Assembly: GCF_028583425.1 (NCBI RefSeq)
Contig: NC_072805.1
Span: 11,790,001-11,854,000 of the forward strand
Reading direction: 5' to 3'
DNA from: Eublepharis macularius
Taxonomy: Eukaryota > Chordata > Lepidosauria > Squamata > Eublepharidae
Length of the DNA: 64,000 bases
Positions 40,300 through 64,000 of this stretch are shown here, one piece after another. The first letter of the stretch is position 1; every line of letters begins with the position of its first letter. A model generated the notes under the pieces. It made no database searches, was not told the DNA's origin, and saw nothing but the letters and a program-made list of their open reading frames with translations. A program made the translations under genes and the position numbers.

Positions 40300-41779
40300 T
40301 CGCACTATTTCTGTAACTTCTCCAAATGGTGTTCTGCTTCTGCCTTTGTAAACTTCAGTGTTTGGTGTCCTGTACCAAAGCTGTAAAGTTGGAGGACCAC
40401 TTTAAACAAATGGAACATGTAGCAGTACCTCCAATACCCGCCAACCACAGGGCAGGGAGCCAAAGATGCCCCAGCAGTGGCCAGCCAGCAGAGGGCAACA
40501 TAGTGGCATCCCGCCCTCCGCAAAGAGGAGATGCCTTCCGGAAGACAAACGCGTCACAAGCATTGACCAGAACGGGGACCTGTATTGGAGAAGCTTCGCT
40601 GCAGGGTTCCCTGTGAATGGAGGTTTGACTCTCCTTCCCCACCAGCTTGCAAGCAGTTAACTTTTGGCAGGAAACACACCGGGAAGGAAGGCAAGCAGGC
40701 AAGGCCTTCCTAATGTCTCCCAGCTCAGCTAAAGAGCCTGTGGCGTACCCTGGGCAAGGTTCAAGCCCTCTTAGGGGAAATGTTCCTGTGAAAGGAAGGG
40801 GGGGTTGCTTTTGTTTGGCAAGGGTGGAGAAAGGAAAACTCCATAGCAGAGCTACAGGCCGCCTAGCTGAGGAAGCGTCGTGATGGGAAGGGCCGGGGAG
40901 AATCCTGCTCACCGGATTCCTGGAGGCAGGAATGAAATTGACACACTTTGCGGTAGAACAATGCTTTAACCTGCAGGACGCTCTTGGGGTGTGTCTCTTA
41001 TCCACCCCAGCTACGAAACCAGGTGTATATATCAGGACTGAAGGATTTGTGAGCATGAGGCTGTAGCCCTGGATTCAGCGTGAGCAGAGATGGCAAGCAG
41101 CAGAAGGGAGCCAATGACCCCTTTGGGTTTGGTTGGTTGAATTTGTTCTTCGCCTCCTCTGTGCGTAGAGCCTAGCAATGGGGTTTGGTGATCCAAGTAG
41201 CCCAGACTAGCCAGAGTTGTTAAAATATATTTTAGTTTCAATTTCCAAGCATACAAAATAAAATATACTACAATCCTATAAACCTAAAATAAAAACTACT
41301 TACATTTAACCTAATTTTAATATTTCACTTCTATTTAACTAATTCTATCTTTACCATATGTCTTCATATCTAATAACATTTTTTATCAACTAACAACATT
41401 TTTATTATAAACTTGTATTACCTCACTCTTCCATCATTCTCTTTGTTAATTTAATTTTGTTCTTAGTTGTCAGCTATATAATTTTTAAAAGTTCCCCCGT
41501 TATCTTGAAACTAGTGCAAGAGCCCATTGTGATTTAATACAATAGGCTCTAGCAAGGAGCCGCTGCTGCCTCCCTTGCCCGTGGAACAGCTGGGCACGGA
41601 GGAAGCGGGTTTGCCCCGCTTTCTGTCTGCTCAGCTGAGCAGCGGGTGGGTGGGCTCGGCGGCGGCAGGCTTCTGGGTGGTGGGCAGCAGTGGGTGGCTC
41701 CTCTGAGGTGGGAAGGCTCGGCACTGCGGCACGGCCTACCCATCACTGGGCCAGGTCTTCCAAAAGCCCTGAGACTGGG

Positions 41780-41811
41780 AAGGCCTGGCACCATGGTGCC
41801 AGGCCTTTCCA
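41780..41811. repeat. Palindrome centred on CCATGG
   Basis: GAAGGCCTGGCACCAT is followed by its reverse complement with one mismatch near the outer end. The surrounding 41640-41960 is GC-rich and ends GTCGTCTGGAAAC, recalling the arm of the 39054 foldback element. Confidence 0.6.
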
Positions 41812-42109
41812 CTGCCGTGCTGGGCCTTCCCTGGCCTGTGGAGGCTCCAAGGACACGGTAAAGAGGCAAATCATTTTGCCCCCGCTCACTTCTTATCCCA
41901 GCGTACTGCATATGTGCAGTATACTGTGCATGTGCAGGGATAAAAAGTGAGTCGTCTGGAAACACAGTTTGCCTTTTATGTCTTAGGATTCTGAAGTCGG
42001 TTTATTATGTAGAAAGGAGGCTAATTTTGCCATTGTTGCATATTCATTTAATTTATTCTTCTATTCAAGTCTGGACATTTCACTGCTTTCCATTTTGCTG
42101 ATTAGCCAG

Positions 42110-42265
42110 AGTTTGGAAGTGAAACAAGGTCAACCCTGGTTAGTAGTTGGGCAGGAGACCACCAAGTGAGTCCAGGGTTATGACGCAGAGGCAAGACCAC
42201 TCGCATCTTGCCTTGAACTCCCCAAGAAGGGTTGTTATAAGTCAGTTGTACCTTGATGGTACTTA
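42110..42265 (+). repeat. 5S-derived SINE fragment
   Basis: CAAGGTCAACCCTGGTTAGT, AGTTGGGCAGGAGACC (5S 3' half) and the body ending AAGGGTTGTTATAAGTCAG. It is diverged and lacks the 5S 5' half. Confidence 0.5.
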
Positions 42266-42469
42266 ATTGTTATTGTTGTTAAGCTGTGCAGTTTTATCTC
42301 ATCAAGAAGAGGAGGGGGAGCGGTTAAGGATCTAGCCCCTTACCAAGCCCCAGAAGACCAGCCAGGATTGGATGCAGTGGCCATAGTGAGATTTGAAGAA
42401 CAAACCACACGTCTTCTGTGGTTGTGGAGAAGGACAAGGGGAACAGGTTGCTCCTGGGAGTGGGGGGCA

Positions 42470-42560
42470 AATTTGAGTCCAGCGGCACCTTAGAAGCTTG
42501 GAGAGTCAAAGCTCCCTTCTTCAGAGCTTGGCCATCCAAAAACTCAGACCCTGGAAATCT
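42470..42560 (-). repeat. Fragment of the inverted-repeat hammerhead-like family
   Basis: GAGTCCAGCGGCACCTT, then AGAGTCAAAGCTCCCTTCTT with CAGAG. The minus strand reads CTGAAGAAGGGAGC-TTTG-ACTCTC. Old and incomplete. Confidence 0.45.
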
Positions 42561-42900
42561 GGTTGCTCTCTCTCTACAGGAGACACCTTGGTGCATGTTC
42601 CTCAAGTGTAGGGAGACGCAATGTTAGTGGGGAAATGTACTTTAATAAGACAGAGCTGGCGGAGATCGCTCCTCAGCAGGTTTGTTAATTTCATCTTGGC
42701 TTCCAGGAAGGCTCTGTCAATTTCACCTCTCCGGTCTAAAACTGGGATCTGGGCCAGAGGGCAGCGAGGAGTGGAGCTGCCTTCCAGAGGTGGCTTGGAC
42801 CTGGAGAGGTTGTAATGGACCTTCTGGCCTTTCTCAGCCCCTTCCCACAGCTCCAGTGCCTAGCAAGGCCTTTGCCCTGCCCTTAGCTCTGTCGTTTTAA

Positions 42901-42915
42901 ACTACCCTTCCCGGC
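42901..42915 (+). promoter_or_regulatory. ZNF143/THAP11-like motif upstream of MMP15
   Basis: ACTACCCTTCCCGGC, 470 bp upstream of the MMP15 start codon at the edge of its CpG island. Flanking bases also resemble those of the 127-141 motif, so both may come from one dispersed sequence. Confidence 0.4.
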
Positions 42916-43306
42916 TCCCACTGCATCTCCGGGCACCTGCTCCTCAAGCGCCGGATGTCTGGCTCGAGAGGGGCCGCCGGGCTCGACTCCGGCTCTTCTC
43001 CTGCTGACCATCCCGGCGCTAACGAGGAGGGTCGCGCGTTCACGTGGCTCCAGCAGCCCCTGAGGCACGCAAAGCGGACTGGCCGCGGGCAGCGCCGCGC
43101 ACCCGCGCGCCTTGGAAGCCGCGGCCGAGGGTCTCCGGGCCGCGCGGCAGTGCGCGGGGCGGCCGAGTGGGGCTGCGCCGACTGGCTGGCCGGCAGGGCT
43201 GGAGGCGGAGCCTCGGCGGGGCGGGCCGCGCTGGGCGCCGGAGCCGCCAGACAAAGGCGGCCGCCGAGCGAGCCTCTCCGCCCGCCCGCCCGCCCGCCTG
43301 CGGGCC

Positions 43307-43348
43307 ATGGCCGTGGAGCTGCGGCGACAGCGGGCCGGCGGCGCATAG
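43307..43348 (+). promoter_or_regulatory. MMP15: Upstream ORF (13 codons) in the MMP15 5' leader
   Basis: ATG in a near-optimal context (GGGCCATGG) encodes MAVELRRQRAGGA and stops at TAG 43346-43348, 25 bp before the MMP15 ATG. If transcribed it would be met first by scanning ribosomes and should lower MMP15 translation. No ATG lies between it and the main start. Confidence 0.5.
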
Positions 43349-43373
43349 AGGGGAGGCCGGGCCGAGGCGGGCG

Positions 43374-63480
<20,107 letters not shown>

Positions 63481-64000
63481 GTACGTAGCTAGCATGCCGA
63501 CTGCAGCAGAAGCTCACCAGGAACGGAGAGCCTTCATCTGGCTTCAGAACCTGTTGGCCAGATGGAGGCTTGAGAGCTACTGGGCCAGGGTCTATTGAAG
63601 AATCTGTGTTTGGCAAGCCCCCGCCCCCCAATTGCAGACTTTTCTCCCTTATCAGATCATCTGCTCATTATTTGCTCACACCTTTCCCTGTTTCTTCCTT
63701 GGCCAATAAAACCCCACCCAAAATTCTTGGGAAAACGCAAGCAGTGAGTTTAACCAGAGAACTTCCAGATAGGTCTCAGCTAACAGACTCATTCTGAAGA
63801 TAAATGCAAGATATAGGGTGAGGCAGGTAGGGCTTATGAAGAAGGATTCAAGCCAAAACAAGTTAGAGTGGGGCAAGAGAAGAAAGAAGGTAAGTGCAGA
63901 GTTGGTGAAAAAATGAACACAAGATTTCTTCCTCCACTGAGTTTTCTGCAGCCATTGCTGCTAAAGGATATGTTTTGCTAAAGCAATAGCTTGGAGGGAA
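63481..64000 (+). other. MMP15: MMP15 intron 8 (start)
   Basis: No further exon before the window edge. The next expected exon (hemopexin blade DRYWRFNEE) is not present. Confidence 0.6.

Larger units (their letters stand above)
40300..42890. other. Intergenic region between USB1 and MMP15
   Basis: No exon was recognised. It contains an AT-rich stretch (41220-41510), a 32-bp perfect-type palindrome (41780-41811), a 5S-derived SINE (42110-42265) and a fragment of the inverted-repeat hammerhead-like family (42470-42560). Confidence 0.5.

Overview
This is a vertebrate nuclear window, most likely from a squamate reptile (probably a lizard). Genes are split by GT-AG introns. The interspersed repeats are typical of squamates: Sauria-type tRNA SINEs, 5S-rRNA-derived SINEs, CR1, L1 and other LINE tails, and hAT-like non-autonomous DNA transposons. 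The species cannot be fixed from sequence alone.

Four genes are present, in the order I recall from human chromosome 16q21. (1) SPMIP8 (formerly TEPP), + strand, 7 coding exons, 441-9769, a sperm axonemal microtubule inner protein. (2) ZNF319, - strand, one coding exon at 14457-16205, 582 codons, with a probable non-coding first exon in a CpG island at 20.0-20.9 kb. (3) USB1, + strand, 7 coding exons, 27620-38216, the U6 snRNA 3'-end phosphodiesterase. (4) MMP15 (MT2-MMP), + strand, 8 coding exons from 43374 to the right edge; the last exons lie outside the window. All splice junctions given here are phase-consistent when read by hand. ZNF319, USB1 and MMP15 each have a CpG island; the SPMIP8 start does not.

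Layout: 1-9.9 kb SPMIP8; 9.9-14 kb intergenic; 14-20.9 kb ZNF319; 20.9-27.3 kb a repeat-filled gap (nested 5S SINE, L1, an LTR-like fossil, hAT); 27.3-40.3 kb USB1 with a long probable 3' UTR; 40.3-42.9 kb intergenic; 42.9-64 kb MMP15. The genes belong to unrelated pathways and are linked by conserved synteny, not by shared function.

I found no new multi-gene system. The most interesting structure is in the repeats: a hAT-like family with 8-bp target duplications and a long internal hairpin, including a 1.3-kb copy recovered by matching its two ends; inverted-repeat elements carrying hammerhead-ribozyme-like cores, one as an exact 52-bp-period array; several nested insertions whose target duplications give the order of events; a 13-codon upstream ORF in front of MMP15; and two copies of a ZNF143-like motif in otherwise similar sequence upstream of SPMIP8 and MMP15.
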